Below, piece after piece: positions 1 through 9,231 of a stretch of 64,000 bases of DNA. The stretch comes from Sphingobacteriaceae bacterium GW460-11-11-14-LB5 (GTDB taxonomy: Bacteria > Bacteroidota > Bacteroidia > Sphingobacteriales > Sphingobacteriaceae). The notes beneath the pieces were generated by a model that saw only the letters and a program-made list of their open reading frames with translations, did not search any database and was not told the origin of the DNA. The position numbers and the translations under genes were made by a program. The stretch covers positions 620,001 to 684,000 of the forward strand of contig CP021237.1 in NCBI GenBank assembly GCA_002151545.1. The letters run 5' to 3'. The number at the start of each line of letters is the position of its first letter. The first letter of the stretch is position 1.

Positions 1-2807
1 CTACTGATACCCTCAAAGTACGTTCATTTCGCGATCGGGTAGAAAATGTGGTTCAGGGTATAGCGCATTCCGACCATATTCAGGCAGGCCAATTAGCACA
101 AACACCGTTTACAACCATTCAGCAAATGTTGAAGGGAGAATCGGCTGGTTTATACGTGCAGGAAAAGAGCGGAGAACCAGGTACGTTACAAGCTATGACC
201 ATCAGGGGGTTAACCTCACCACTGATTACTAATAAAGACCGGTATGGTAATCAACCTGCTGTGTATCTTAATGGCATCCCGCTTATAGGTGATCACCCCT
301 TCGTTTACAACATTCAGGGTTATGACTTTAATCCGATCGGCCCTGCAACTAACCTGCTTTCCCAGTTCAGTGTTAATAATATCAAATCGATTGATGTGGT
401 AAAAGACCCTGCCCAGCTTGCCAGATTAGGTCCGGAGGCTGCTAATGGCGCCATTTGGATCGTGACTAAAAACGCTAAGTCAGGTGAAAAACAGATCGAG
501 GTTAACAGCTATTACGGTCAGGCAACCAAACCTGCAAATATTTCGACGACCAATGCGGCTTATGAAAACGATTTTAGAAGGATGTTTTATGATAAATATG
601 CTACTGCAGGACAAAAGGCAACCTACCCTGCATTTTTATATGACCAGACCAATGCCAGATATTATGGTGCCTCCCAATGGTCTGATCTTTATTATCAAAA
701 CAATCCATTGCTGAATGTCGATCTCAGCATCACGGGAGGTAATGATCGCGCAAATTTCCGCTTTTTCGGGTCGCATACATCAGATCGCGGTTCTGCAGAT
801 CAAAGTTCCCTTGATCGATCAAGCGCCAGCTTTTTTATTAATATGGTGCCTTTTAGCTGGTTAACCGTTTCGAGTATGGTAAATGCCACCCGCTTAAACA
901 GGAAACCAAATAAAAACCTCCGCGACCGATTTGCCGAGATGGAATATATACCCGATATCAATATACCCATTGCACCTTCCGGTGATACTTATCAATCCCT
1001 CCTGTCAATTTATGACAATGCCATAGATGAAAATATTAATAGTGCCATTCAAGGGTATGTGGCTTTGAATTTTCTGTTAAAGAAGATCCGTTATACCACT
1101 AAGATATCTTTCGATTACAACGAAGGCCTGAGAAATACATTTTACCCTTCAACACTGATGAATGGGATCAACTATGCTTCCGGGTATTTCGGTTACAATC
1201 AGCGCGCAATATGGAGCAATACCGCAGATTACAATTTAGAACTCAATAGCGATCACAGTTTTTTATTCTCGGCAGGAACCATGATACAATCAGATATCCA
1301 CCGCTATAATTACTCGCAGGCCTATCATGGTGCTAATGATTTTATCAAAGTGCCCAGCACCGGTGCAGGCTTTATTATTCATGGATATACCGACAAGGAG
1401 ACAATGACACTTATGTCCTCATTTGCCTCAGTTAAATATGATTTTAAAGACTTTTTAAGCGTAAACGGTACTTTCAGGGTAGATGGTAGCAGTAATGTGC
1501 AGCCAGATCATCGCTGGCTTCCAACAGCTGCCTTGAGTATCAACTGGGACTTGAAAAAGTTTTTACTGAAAGACAACAAAAAGATAAATAACCTTGCCGT
1601 AAACCTATCTGCCGCAAGGATAGGTAAATTAATTACTTACGATAAATTTTCAGAAGGCCCGCAGTATACTGTAGACCTGGGTTATAACAATAGTCCAGAC
1701 ATATTTTCCTATAACGCTTCGGCAGTATTGTCGCGGCCTTATTCAACTGGTTGGGTAGGTTATCAGCTGGGCTGGCCATATAGCGATCAAATCGACCTTA
1801 ATGTTAAGGGAACGATATTGAACCGTGTTGACTTTTCTGTCGGGATTTATCATAAACAGGATAAAAACCAGATCATCGCTGTACCGGTTCCGGAAGAATT
1901 GGGCTATACGCAAACGTGGAAAGACGGTTTGTCGGTCACTAATCGAGGTATAGAGGCGGCTGTAGGGGTTGCTGTGATTAAAGGCAGTAAAAAGCTGAAC
2001 TGGTATTCTTCAATTAATGCTGCGGTTAATCAAAACCGGTTAAGTGCACTTCCTGATGGCCAGCAGACACTGGTGTTGGGCAACCGGAAACTGCAGGTCG
2101 GTAAATCTATAGACCAGTTTTGGCTGCTGGAGAACAATGGTATTTATACAAGTGCCGGAGAGATCCAGGTAAACCCCGTAAACAACAAGCCGTTGAGTTA
2201 TTACGGCCTTAGTTTTTCTGCCGGTGATCCGAAATGGAAAGACCAGAACGGTGATTATGTGATTGACGATAATGATAAGGTACTGAAAGGCCATAGCATG
2301 CCTGCGCTAACCGGTGGATGGAACAATCGTTTCAGTTATAAAAAACTCGAGCTGAACGTTAATGTCGTTTTCGCCTTAGGGCAGGATGCGTTGAACAGCC
2401 GTGCGTCGAACAAATTCAATTTTGCCAACCTCACCGCTACAAGTGATATCCGCGGGGTGCAGGAAATATTTTTCTGGCAAAAAGATGTAATTATTGAAAA
2501 GTACCCGGTTTATAATCCCTGGAGCGCTGTGATCCCTTACCAGTTGAATCAGGATCTTTTCCTGGAAAACGCATCCTACCTGAAACTTCGCGCTGTTACC
2601 CTTAGCTATGATTTTACAGACATGCTTTTTAAGAAAGGTTCGAGTAAGCTAAGGAATGCTGCTTTATATGTAACCGGCGCCAATCTGGCAACAATCACTG
2701 GTTTTAAAGGCACTGATCCTGAGCTGATCGACTTTAACGGTCTGTATAGCGGATACGGGTTGCCAATCCCCCGTTCGTTCATTGTTGGTTTTAAATTGAA
2801 TTTATAG
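1..2807 (+). CDS. SusC/RagA-family TonB-dependent receptor, 5' end outside window (partial)
   Basis: Outer-membrane TonB-dependent transporter of the SusC type, which imports oligomers delivered by its SusD partner. The frame is open from base 3 with no stop, so the signal peptide, carboxypeptidase-like domain and start of the plug lie left of the window. About 934 residues are visible. The plug carries TIRGLTSP, a PAVYLNGIPL segment and the DVVKDPAQLARLGPEAANGAIWIVTK stretch typical of SusC (shown here in part: plug positions roughly 60-150). The rest is barrel with alternating aromatic strands, a calcium-loop-like DQNGDYVIDDNDK segment near base 2240, and a C-terminal strand ending RSFIVGFKLNL. 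A SusD gene follows after 5 bases, so this is the first complete Sus pair of the operon. Substrate is unknown. Confidence 0.93.
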   Translation, partial: TDTLKVRSFRDRVENVVQGIAHSDHIQAGQLAQTPFTTIQQMLKGESAGLYVQEKSGEPGTLQAMTIRGLTSPLITNKDRYGNQPAVYLNGIPLIGDHPFVYNIQGYDFNPIGPATNLLSQFSVNNIKSIDVVKDPAQLARLGPEAANGAIWIVTKNAKSGEKQIEVNSYYGQATKPANISTTNAAYENDFRRMFYDKYATAGQKATYPAFLYDQTNARYYGASQWSDLYYQNNPLLNVDLSITGGNDRANFRFFGSHTSDRGSADQSSLDRSSASFFINMVPFSWLTVSSMVNATRLNRKPNKNLRDRFAEMEYIPDINIPIAPSGDTYQSLLSIYDNAIDENINSAIQGYVALNFLLKKIRYTTKISFDYNEGLRNTFYPSTLMNGINYASGYFGYNQRAIWSNTADYNLELNSDHSFLFSAGTMIQSDIHRYNYSQAYHGANDFIKVPSTGAGFIIHGYTDKETMTLMSSFASVKYDFKDFLSVNGTFRVDGSSNVQPDHRWLPTAALSINWDLKKFLLKDNKKINNLAVNLSAARIGKLITYDKFSEGPQYTVDLGYNNSPDIFSYNASAVLSRPYSTGWVGYQLGWPYSDQIDLNVKGTILNRVDFSVGIYHKQDKNQIIAVPVPEELGYTQTWKDGLSVTNRGIEAAVGVAVIKGSKKLNWYSSINAAVNQNRLSALPDGQQTLVLGNRKLQVGKSIDQFWLLENNGIYTSAGEIQVNPVNNKPLSYYGLSFSAGDPKWKDQNGDYVIDDNDKVLKGHSMPALTGGWNNRFSYKKLELNVNVVFALGQDALNSRASNKFNFANLTATSDIRGVQEIFFWQKDVIIEKYPVYNPWSAVIPYQLNQDLFLENASYLKLRAVTLSYDFTDMLFKKGSSKLRNAALYVTGANLATITGFKGTDPELIDFNGLYSGYGLPIPRSFIVGFKLNL

Positions 2808-2812
2808 AAGCT

Positions 2813-4342
2813 ATGTATTCCTATATAAAAAATAATCTGATAGCGAGAGCGGCTGTATGTACAATGCTCACCATAATGCTGATGGCGGGAATATCCTGCA
2901 AGAAAGCACTTGACCAGTCCTCAACACAGGTTTCGCCTGAAAACCTGCAATGGACCTCGATTAACGACAGTAGGTCTGCGTTGATGGGCGTATATGGCCT
3001 TTTTCGTTCAGCACTTGCCAATAACTATGCACAATGGGTTTATGGCGATCTGCGCTTCGGAGATTTCAGTTCTTACAATAGGCCTGATCTGGATGCCGCT
3101 ATCAGGAATCAACTGAATGCTTCATTTCCAATGATCAAAGATTTGGCTGACTGGCGTCGTTTTTATGCCGTGATTAACAGTGCGGCCGTATTTATTGAGC
3201 ATGCACCAGCCGTGGTTAAGGCCGATCCTAAATATTCGCAGGCCAACCTGGTTCTCGATATTGCGCAGGTCCGTGCGCTTCGGGCCCTGGCTTATTTTTA
3301 TCTGGTAAGGATTTGGGGTGATGTACCATTAGTAACCTATGCTTATGATAATGGTACATTTCCGGCGATAGGCCGTACAAGTGCGACAACAGTTTTAGAC
3401 TACGCTCAAAGGGAATTACAGGCCGCAGCAATCGATCTGCCTTATTATTATGGCGTTTCACCACAAACTTATTATGGTTTTAATCAGTCAAATTGGACGG
3501 GCGTATTGCTCAATAAAGTTTCAGCCTACGCGATTCTGGCTCACATGTCTGCCTGGCAGGGCAATTATGTAAATACCGATGTTTATGCCGGGCTGGTTAT
3601 GGACAATGCCGCTAAAGCAGGCATCACTGCCTCTTCTATAGGCTATCTTACCGCAGCTAACGGCATATTTCAAGGTCGTCAGCCTGCACAACTTGTGGCC
3701 TTCGGCGCAATAGATTTTAATGGAGAATCCAGCGGTGCAGGCCACCTGGAAGATCTCACGCTTGCCCAGCCTTTTGTGGCGCGGGTGAAGCCACAGATTT
3801 TTGTGAGCAGAGATACTTTGAGCAGCATCTTTACCGACGCTTATGATTTTCGTTTTGGCACGGATACCCTGGCCAAAACATTCTGGACAAATTATATTAC
3901 AGGTTATAACAGTAGCACTCCGGTTTTCAGTAAGATAAAAGTGATTAGAGATGGTGTATCAGATGGTAGTTATCCGGTTTTCGGGTCGGCAATGCTTATT
4001 TCACGCCTGGAGGATATACAGCTTTTGCGGGCAGAGGCAATGGCTGCCCTCAACCGCCGGGATGAAGCAATCAGGTATCTGAATCTGATCCGGCAAAACC
4101 GAGGGGTGCCCTTATTTTTACAAACATCAACAGCAAATATTGTAGATGCCATATTTGCCGAGCGCCGGCGCGAACTAATGGGCGAAGGCTGGAGGTGGTA
4201 TGACCTCATCCGCTATCATAAAATCCGCCAAAAGGATACAGCCTTCAGCAGACTTATTCAAACGGGCGGAATTTATTGGCCGGTTTCAACCAGTGTTTTA
4301 TCGGCTAACAGCCTTATTCAGCAAAACCCTTATTGGAAATAA
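2813..4342 (+). CDS. SusD/RagB-family nutrient-binding outer-membrane lipoprotein
   Basis: Cell-surface lipoprotein that forms the lid of the preceding SusC channel and binds the substrate. The N-terminus is a lipoprotein signal with a lipobox ending at Cys29 (AGISC). SusD hallmarks are visible: an N-terminal helical region with RALAYFYLVRIWGDVPLV, a C-terminal RAEAMAALNRRDEAI helix followed by LIRQNRG, and the terminal FAERRRELMGEGWRWYDLIR signature. At 509 residues it has the usual family length. It starts 5 bases after the SusC stop, and the next gene's preferred start is 11 bases downstream, so translation within an operon is likely. It differs clearly from the second SusD at 9232, so the two pairs probably handle different ligands or different parts of one ligand. 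Confidence 0.94.
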   Translation: MYSYIKNNLIARAAVCTMLTIMLMAGISCKKALDQSSTQVSPENLQWTSINDSRSALMGVYGLFRSALANNYAQWVYGDLRFGDFSSYNRPDLDAAIRNQLNASFPMIKDLADWRRFYAVINSAAVFIEHAPAVVKADPKYSQANLVLDIAQVRALRALAYFYLVRIWGDVPLVTYAYDNGTFPAIGRTSATTVLDYAQRELQAAAIDLPYYYGVSPQTYYGFNQSNWTGVLLNKVSAYAILAHMSAWQGNYVNTDVYAGLVMDNAAKAGITASSIGYLTAANGIFQGRQPAQLVAFGAIDFNGESSGAGHLEDLTLAQPFVARVKPQIFVSRDTLSSIFTDAYDFRFGTDTLAKTFWTNYITGYNSSTPVFSKIKVIRDGVSDGSYPVFGSAMLISRLEDIQLLRAEAMAALNRRDEAIRYLNLIRQNRGVPLFLQTSTANIVDAIFAERRRELMGEGWRWYDLIRYHKIRQKDTAFSRLIQTGGIYWPVSTSVLSANSLIQQNPYWK

Positions 4343-4353
4343 TCCGAACGCAC

Positions 4354-5016
4354 ATGAAAAAGACATATAATTTTCTCATCCTGGTTCTTACGGTCGCGTT
4401 TTTGGCAGGCTGTAAAAAAGGTGATGATACGTATTACAATTTTGAACCGGTAACCATCAATTACAAGGGCACGGCACTGGATTATCTGAAAACCCAACCT
4501 GGTGTTTTTGATTCCCTTATGCTCGTGGTTAACCGCTTCCCTGCTTTAAGTGATAGTTTAAAGGTTAGTAACCTGACCATTTTTGGCGTAACCAATAAAA
4601 GTTTTGAGTATGCAGTGAAAGGATTAAACAGGGAGCGGGCATTTCAAAAGAAAACCCCGCTTTATTTGAGCTCGATAGATGGCCCCACCTTGGATACAAT
4701 CATTTATAGGTACATTCTGAAAACGCCATTAACCAGCGATTATGTTAAGACCCAGTCCAATGGAGTGAATCAATCTGCAATGAAGTATGCCTACGATATG
4801 CATGTACAATATGGCAACCTGAACGCTTCGGGATTAGTTGGAAACGGCGAACAGCAGCTGATTTTTTCAGACATGAACAATTCGGCAGTCGCTTCAAACT
4901 GGGTTAATGCGAATACTGCTGTCATCAACGTAAAAACGCAGAATGCGATCATCCACGTGCTCAATACCGACCATGTTTTTGGTTTTAATCAATTTTTGTT
5001 AAAGTTTAATAAATAG
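4354..5016 (+). CDS. fasciclin (FAS1) domain lipoprotein
   Basis: Predicted surface or periplasmic lipoprotein with one FAS1 domain, a fold used in adhesion and protein or carbohydrate binding. I prefer the ATG at 4354 over the upstream in-frame ATG at 4333, because it places a normal signal directly before the lipobox (LAGC, Cys20) and avoids overlap with susD. The FAS1 pattern is seen in TALDYLKTQPGVFDSLM, then SNLTIFGVTNKSFEYAV, a DTIIYRYIL helix region and the closing IHVLNTDHVFGF strand, over roughly residues 40-215. It sits directly after a SusCD pair, as does the FAS1 protein at 10746, which shares the terminal HVFGF motif. The domain assignment is from pattern recognition. The ligand is unknown. 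Confidence 0.8.
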   Translation: MKKTYNFLILVLTVAFLAGCKKGDDTYYNFEPVTINYKGTALDYLKTQPGVFDSLMLVVNRFPALSDSLKVSNLTIFGVTNKSFEYAVKGLNRERAFQKKTPLYLSSIDGPTLDTIIYRYILKTPLTSDYVKTQSNGVNQSAMKYAYDMHVQYGNLNASGLVGNGEQQLIFSDMNNSAVASNWVNANTAVINVKTQNAIIHVLNTDHVFGFNQFLLKFNK

Positions 5017-5018
5017 CC

Positions 5019-6056
5019 ATGAATAATAGATTTCACCGCTGCGAATACTGGATAATGATTGTGTTAACCAGCAGTATCCTGTTCGGTTGCACAAAATATT
5101 TACCTGATAATACCGATGCTTTTGCTAATGATAGCCGCTTTACGCAGACGGTATATCAACCAATCCTGGGCCGAAACAATCTGTTTGCCAATAATTTTAA
5201 TGCGGGGAGTTCGACCCAGCCGCTAGACTTTGAAATCGTTAATCTTCGCCGTACCGCCGATGGCTCGCCGGCGCCCGAACTCACCAATAATTACCCGGTA
5301 AAAATATGGACCCAGGCTTATACAGGTACTGAAAAAACGATTGCCGAAATTGACAGTAAAAGAACGATACAGAACCAGCCTTTATTTTCCGTACGTAAAC
5401 ATAACGGTGAGTTTCTAATGTGGGCGGGTGCGCAGTCGGGCATAGTAAGGGCACAACCCGATTCGGGCTATGTTTTTGATGTTAAAGTGAGTAATACCGG
5501 AGGCAGTAAATATTTTAGGAACTTACGCCTTATACCGCAAAGAGAGCGGGCTTATGAGCCTTCTAACTACGATCCGGTTAATGGAATTGCGGCAAATTCA
5601 TATGTTAACCCGCTTTCTATTAACAATGTAATCGGGCAGAACACCAAACTGGATATTCCACTGAAAGATGTACGGATATTTTTCTATAAAAATCCAAACG
5701 CAACCACTACAGGAGGAAAAACATTGACTTTCCGTTTCTATGATGCGGGCTTTAATGTAATTGATCCCAATAAATTTAACCAGACCGTATGGGCTACGCT
5801 TGTACACGGTTTCAATATGGAAAAAACCTCAGCTTATGTAAAGTATGATGTGGCCTATCCGATTCCTCTGGTAACCTTTCAAACGCCTTATACCAATGTA
5901 GCCGGAACCCAGGCCCACACTGTTTTTAGCTATGACCGGCTTAATTCCGGCGGATTCCGCGAAAGCTCATCAATTGTTTTCGATTTCGCAATCTACGAAG
6001 AAGGCAACTGGGAAATTATTATGGTCTTTTCTGGCGATACGCCATTGTTTAATTAA
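5019..6056 (+). CDS. DUF5007-like surface lipoprotein of unknown function
   Basis: Predicted lipoprotein: the N-terminal signal ends in a lipobox with Cys24 (LFGC), followed by TKYLPDN. The remaining 320 residues show no enzyme motif I recognise. They look beta-rich, with many short hydrophobic/polar alternations and a Gly/Asn-rich centre, and end in an IYEEGNWEIIMVFSG segment. Placement 2 bases after the FAS1 gene and before the second susC marks it as part of the same operon. Proteins of this shape in Bacteroidetes Sus loci are, as far as I recall, annotated DUF5007; I have not searched this. A surface glycan-binding role (SusE/F-like position) is inference from context only. Confidence 0.7.
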   Translation: MNNRFHRCEYWIMIVLTSSILFGCTKYLPDNTDAFANDSRFTQTVYQPILGRNNLFANNFNAGSSTQPLDFEIVNLRRTADGSPAPELTNNYPVKIWTQAYTGTEKTIAEIDSKRTIQNQPLFSVRKHNGEFLMWAGAQSGIVRAQPDSGYVFDVKVSNTGGSKYFRNLRLIPQRERAYEPSNYDPVNGIAANSYVNPLSINNVIGQNTKLDIPLKDVRIFFYKNPNATTTGGKTLTFRFYDAGFNVIDPNKFNQTVWATLVHGFNMEKTSAYVKYDVAYPIPLVTFQTPYTNVAGTQAHTVFSYDRLNSGGFRESSSIVFDFAIYEEGNWEIIMVFSGDTPLFN

Positions 6057-6079
6057 TCACGCTAACCGACGCTGGAATT

Positions 6080-9000
6080 ATGAAGAAAATATTTACCCTC
6101 ATTATTATACTCGGATTGATTGTCCTCAATCACAGTGTTTTTGCGCAAAGCATTACCATATCCGGAACAGTACTGGAGCAGCCGAAAAACTTAAGTATCC
6201 CTTCTGTTAATATTTATATCAAAAGCGGAGCAACTTTAAAGGCTGTCGGTATTACAGATAATAAAGGGCACTTTATCGTCAAAGTTGCAGACGGAACAGA
6301 TCTTTTATTTCGTTGTGTCGGCTACCAGGATGTTACCCAAAAAGCACATGCCCGTAAGGAAATGATTGTTTATATGCAGGAAAAGGTAAATAATATGAAC
6401 GAAGTAGTGGTGGTAGTGGGCTATCAGGAAAAAAGAAAGGAGCTGTCTACGGGATCTATTAAAACCTTAACGGCCAAAGATATTCAAGATGTGCCGGCGG
6501 CTAATATTGTAGAGCTGCTCCAGGGAAAGGTGGCCGGTTTAAACATTCAAAATAATAATGGTACACCGGGCATGATGGGGACCATTGCCCTGCGTGGTAT
6601 ATCAAATATAAATGTAGTGGGCAGCGGGAGCAACGCTTATCTAACGCCCAGTTCACCACTTTTTGTTGTTGATGGCATTCCGGTGGATATGACCACAGGT
6701 GCGAGATACGGATTTGATCAGGCCGGGCCAGGGATCAGCCCGCTGGCGCTGATTCCAACCGAAGACATTGCCGAAATGCTGGTTTTGAAGGATGCACAAG
6801 CAACCTCACTTTATGGTTCGAGGGGAGCCTATGGCGTCATTATTATCAACACGAAGCGGGGTAAATCGGCAATTCCAATTATCAGTTATTCAGGTAAGTT
6901 TTTCGTGAGTACCGTGCCGGGGCTGCGCACTGTTATCGGTGGGATTAGCGAACGTGCCATGCGTATCAACCAGGTGATGAAATTCGATACGGCCTATTAT
7001 CATGCGCTTAATACGGTCAATTCTACCCCTTTTCTGGCCGACAGCTTGAATGCTTACTATAATAACTCCACCGATTGGCAGAGTTATTTCTACCGCACGA
7101 CTTATAATCAAAGTCATGACCTTACCATGTCTGGTGGTTCTACGGTGTTTAACTACAAAGTAGCTACCTCCTTATTTGATCAGAAAGGGATTATTGAAAA
7201 TACCGGCTTCACACGCTATAATCTATCTATGAACATGCAATATCAACCGTCCAACAAATTCACGATGGTTGCATATATCAATAATTCGCTGACGAAAAAC
7301 AGCAAGGGAAGTGGCAATGCACTTGTACAAAGAGGTGTTGCGACAGCCGGCAATACATCTTCACTTTTGCCGGCACCTTCCCTGTATACCGCCAGCAATT
7401 CTGCACTAGCCGCGGCAACTGTGGATGATGCTTCCAAGATTGCGGGCATTAACACCAATCTGCAGTTAACTTATCGGCCGCTCACCGGGCTTTCGGTTTC
7501 CAGTCAGTTCAGTTATAATTACAACGATCAGACAGAAAATACTTTCAGCCCGGCTATTTTAAATAACAATAATAATAGGGTTTACGCCTTTAGCGCTCAA
7601 AACTCTTCTCTGTATTCCCGAAGCAGTTTTCAATATGTTTACCGCTTACATGACGCGCATGAATTCAGTGTATTTGGCTTTACTGAATTATCGATAGGTA
7701 AATCCAGGTATAATATCATTAACTACAGCGGTACACCAAACGACCAGATTCAGGGGCCTATAGGATATAATTACCTTTTGTCAGGCACCTCATCGTCCTA
7801 TACCCCAGATAACCGGTCGCTGGGATATTCAGGAGCATTCTCATATAATTATAAGAAAAAATATGTGCTGGATGTGAATTACCGGATTGATGGTACTTCG
7901 ACCAATGGCACCGACAATCCCTGGAAAAAGAATCCTGCAGGCGGTATAAAGTGGAACTTTAACTATGAAGATTTCATGAAAGACCTGACCTGGTTAGATT
8001 TCGGTTCAGTTAGGGCCAGTTGGGGGCGAACAATTGTTCCATCAGGTACAATTTATGATGTTTACGGAAAATACCTGTCCTCAGGGAGTTATAATAATGT
8101 CAGTACGGTATCGCTTGACCTGACGACTATTCCAAATACCGCTTTAGTGCCCAGCCGTTCAACACAACTGGATTATGGTCTTGATCTTGGCCTTATGAAG
8201 GGGAAATATTCGCTGACTTTTGATTATTATTATAAACAAAGTGATTTCCAGCTAAGTACCAGGAACCTTGCTAACCATAATGTTTTTACGAATATCAGTA
8301 CCAATGAAACCAGCGTAGTTACCAAGGGTTACGAATTGGATTTAAGCTTTAGGCCATTAAATTCCGAAAGTAAGTGGAAATGGACTTTTTCCGTTAATGG
8401 ATCAATCATAAGGGATTACCTAGCTGCGCTGCCAGATGAGGTACGCCAAATTATTACCAATGGCGGCGATCTGGGACAACCCATAGTAAACCGTTTGGGA
8501 TCTAATTCGCTGTCTAATTTTTTGCTTAACTACAATGGTGTTTACAGTACAGATAAGGATGTGCCGGTAGATCCATTGACCGGCCTCCGTTACCGTGTTG
8601 GCGGAACCGCCAGTAAGGGCAGTTATTTCAGGGCGGGCGATCCGATCTGGACCGATTTGAATGGTGATTACATTCTGGATAACAATGATTTTGTAATTAC
8701 CGGCAATTCGCAGCCAAGGTTTGTTGGCGGGTTTAGTTCTTATCTGCAGTATAAACAATTTTCTATGAACATCTCCATGTCGTATACCATTGGCAGGGAT
8801 GTACTCAATAACGCCACTGCCAGCTTATTTCAAAACTATTCAAACCCACTAAGCCAGAATGCACTGGTGCCGATTTCGCAATATAATTTTTGGACTAGTC
8901 CTGGTGATGTAGCAACTTATCCAAACCCGTTTGACTACACCAGAAGCGCGCTGGTCAGGCCGTTTCAATATATACAAACACTGTTTCAGGAGGACGGATC

Positions 9001-9226
9001 CTATTTGAAAATCAACAGCATTACCTTGTCATATAACCTAAATCCGGCTTTTAGTAAAAAGTTCGGCATTACCTCCTGCAGGGTCTACGCTACCGGAAGC
9101 AACATCGCCACTTTCAGCAATTACAGCGGTCCAAGTGCTGAGCGTGTAGACGGATTGGGCAGGGATAATTCGGGTGGTTATCCGCTGAGCCGGAACTTTA
9201 CATTTGGTTTAAACATTCAATTCTAA
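6080..9226 (+). CDS. SusC/RagA-family TonB-dependent receptor
   Basis: Full-length SusC-type transporter of 1048 residues. Order of parts: signal peptide (to about residue 23, VFAQ), carboxypeptidase-regulatory-like beta domain (about 25-110, starting ITISGTVLEQP and including FRCVGYQDV), the NEVVVVVGYQEKRKE linker typical of the TonB-box region, plug (about 120-260 with IALRGISNINVVG, PLFVVDGIPVD and the MLVLKDAQATSLYGSRGAYGV run), then the barrel to the C-terminal strand FGLNIQF. It lacks the STN signalling domain found in the SusC at 27692, so there is no sign of sigma/anti-sigma control. susD follows after 5 bases. Confidence 0.95.
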   Translation: MKKIFTLIIILGLIVLNHSVFAQSITISGTVLEQPKNLSIPSVNIYIKSGATLKAVGITDNKGHFIVKVADGTDLLFRCVGYQDVTQKAHARKEMIVYMQEKVNNMNEVVVVVGYQEKRKELSTGSIKTLTAKDIQDVPAANIVELLQGKVAGLNIQNNNGTPGMMGTIALRGISNINVVGSGSNAYLTPSSPLFVVDGIPVDMTTGARYGFDQAGPGISPLALIPTEDIAEMLVLKDAQATSLYGSRGAYGVIIINTKRGKSAIPIISYSGKFFVSTVPGLRTVIGGISERAMRINQVMKFDTAYYHALNTVNSTPFLADSLNAYYNNSTDWQSYFYRTTYNQSHDLTMSGGSTVFNYKVATSLFDQKGIIENTGFTRYNLSMNMQYQPSNKFTMVAYINNSLTKNSKGSGNALVQRGVATAGNTSSLLPAPSLYTASNSALAAATVDDASKIAGINTNLQLTYRPLTGLSVSSQFSYNYNDQTENTFSPAILNNNNNRVYAFSAQNSSLYSRSSFQYVYRLHDAHEFSVFGFTELSIGKSRYNIINYSGTPNDQIQGPIGYNYLLSGTSSSYTPDNRSLGYSGAFSYNYKKKYVLDVNYRIDGTSTNGTDNPWKKNPAGGIKWNFNYEDFMKDLTWLDFGSVRASWGRTIVPSGTIYDVYGKYLSSGSYNNVSTVSLDLTTIPNTALVPSRSTQLDYGLDLGLMKGKYSLTFDYYYKQSDFQLSTRNLANHNVFTNISTNETSVVTKGYELDLSFRPLNSESKWKWTFSVNGSIIRDYLAALPDEVRQIITNGGDLGQPIVNRLGSNSLSNFLLNYNGVYSTDKDVPVDPLTGLRYRVGGTASKGSYFRAGDPIWTDLNGDYILDNNDFVITGNSQPRFVGGFSSYLQYKQFSMNISMSYTIGRDVLNNATASLFQNYSNPLSQNALVPISQYNFWTSPGDVATYPNPFDYTRSALVRPFQYIQTLFQEDGSYLKINSITLSYNLNPAFSKKFGITSCRVYATGSNIATFSNYSGPSAERVDGLGRDNSGGYPLSRNFTFGLNIQF

Positions 9227-9231
9227 CGGAT

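Noticed and set aside
4333-4353. Upstream ATG for the first FAS1 gene
   Set aside because: It adds polar residues ahead of the signal peptide and overlaps susD; the ATG at 4354 gives a standard lipoprotein signal.
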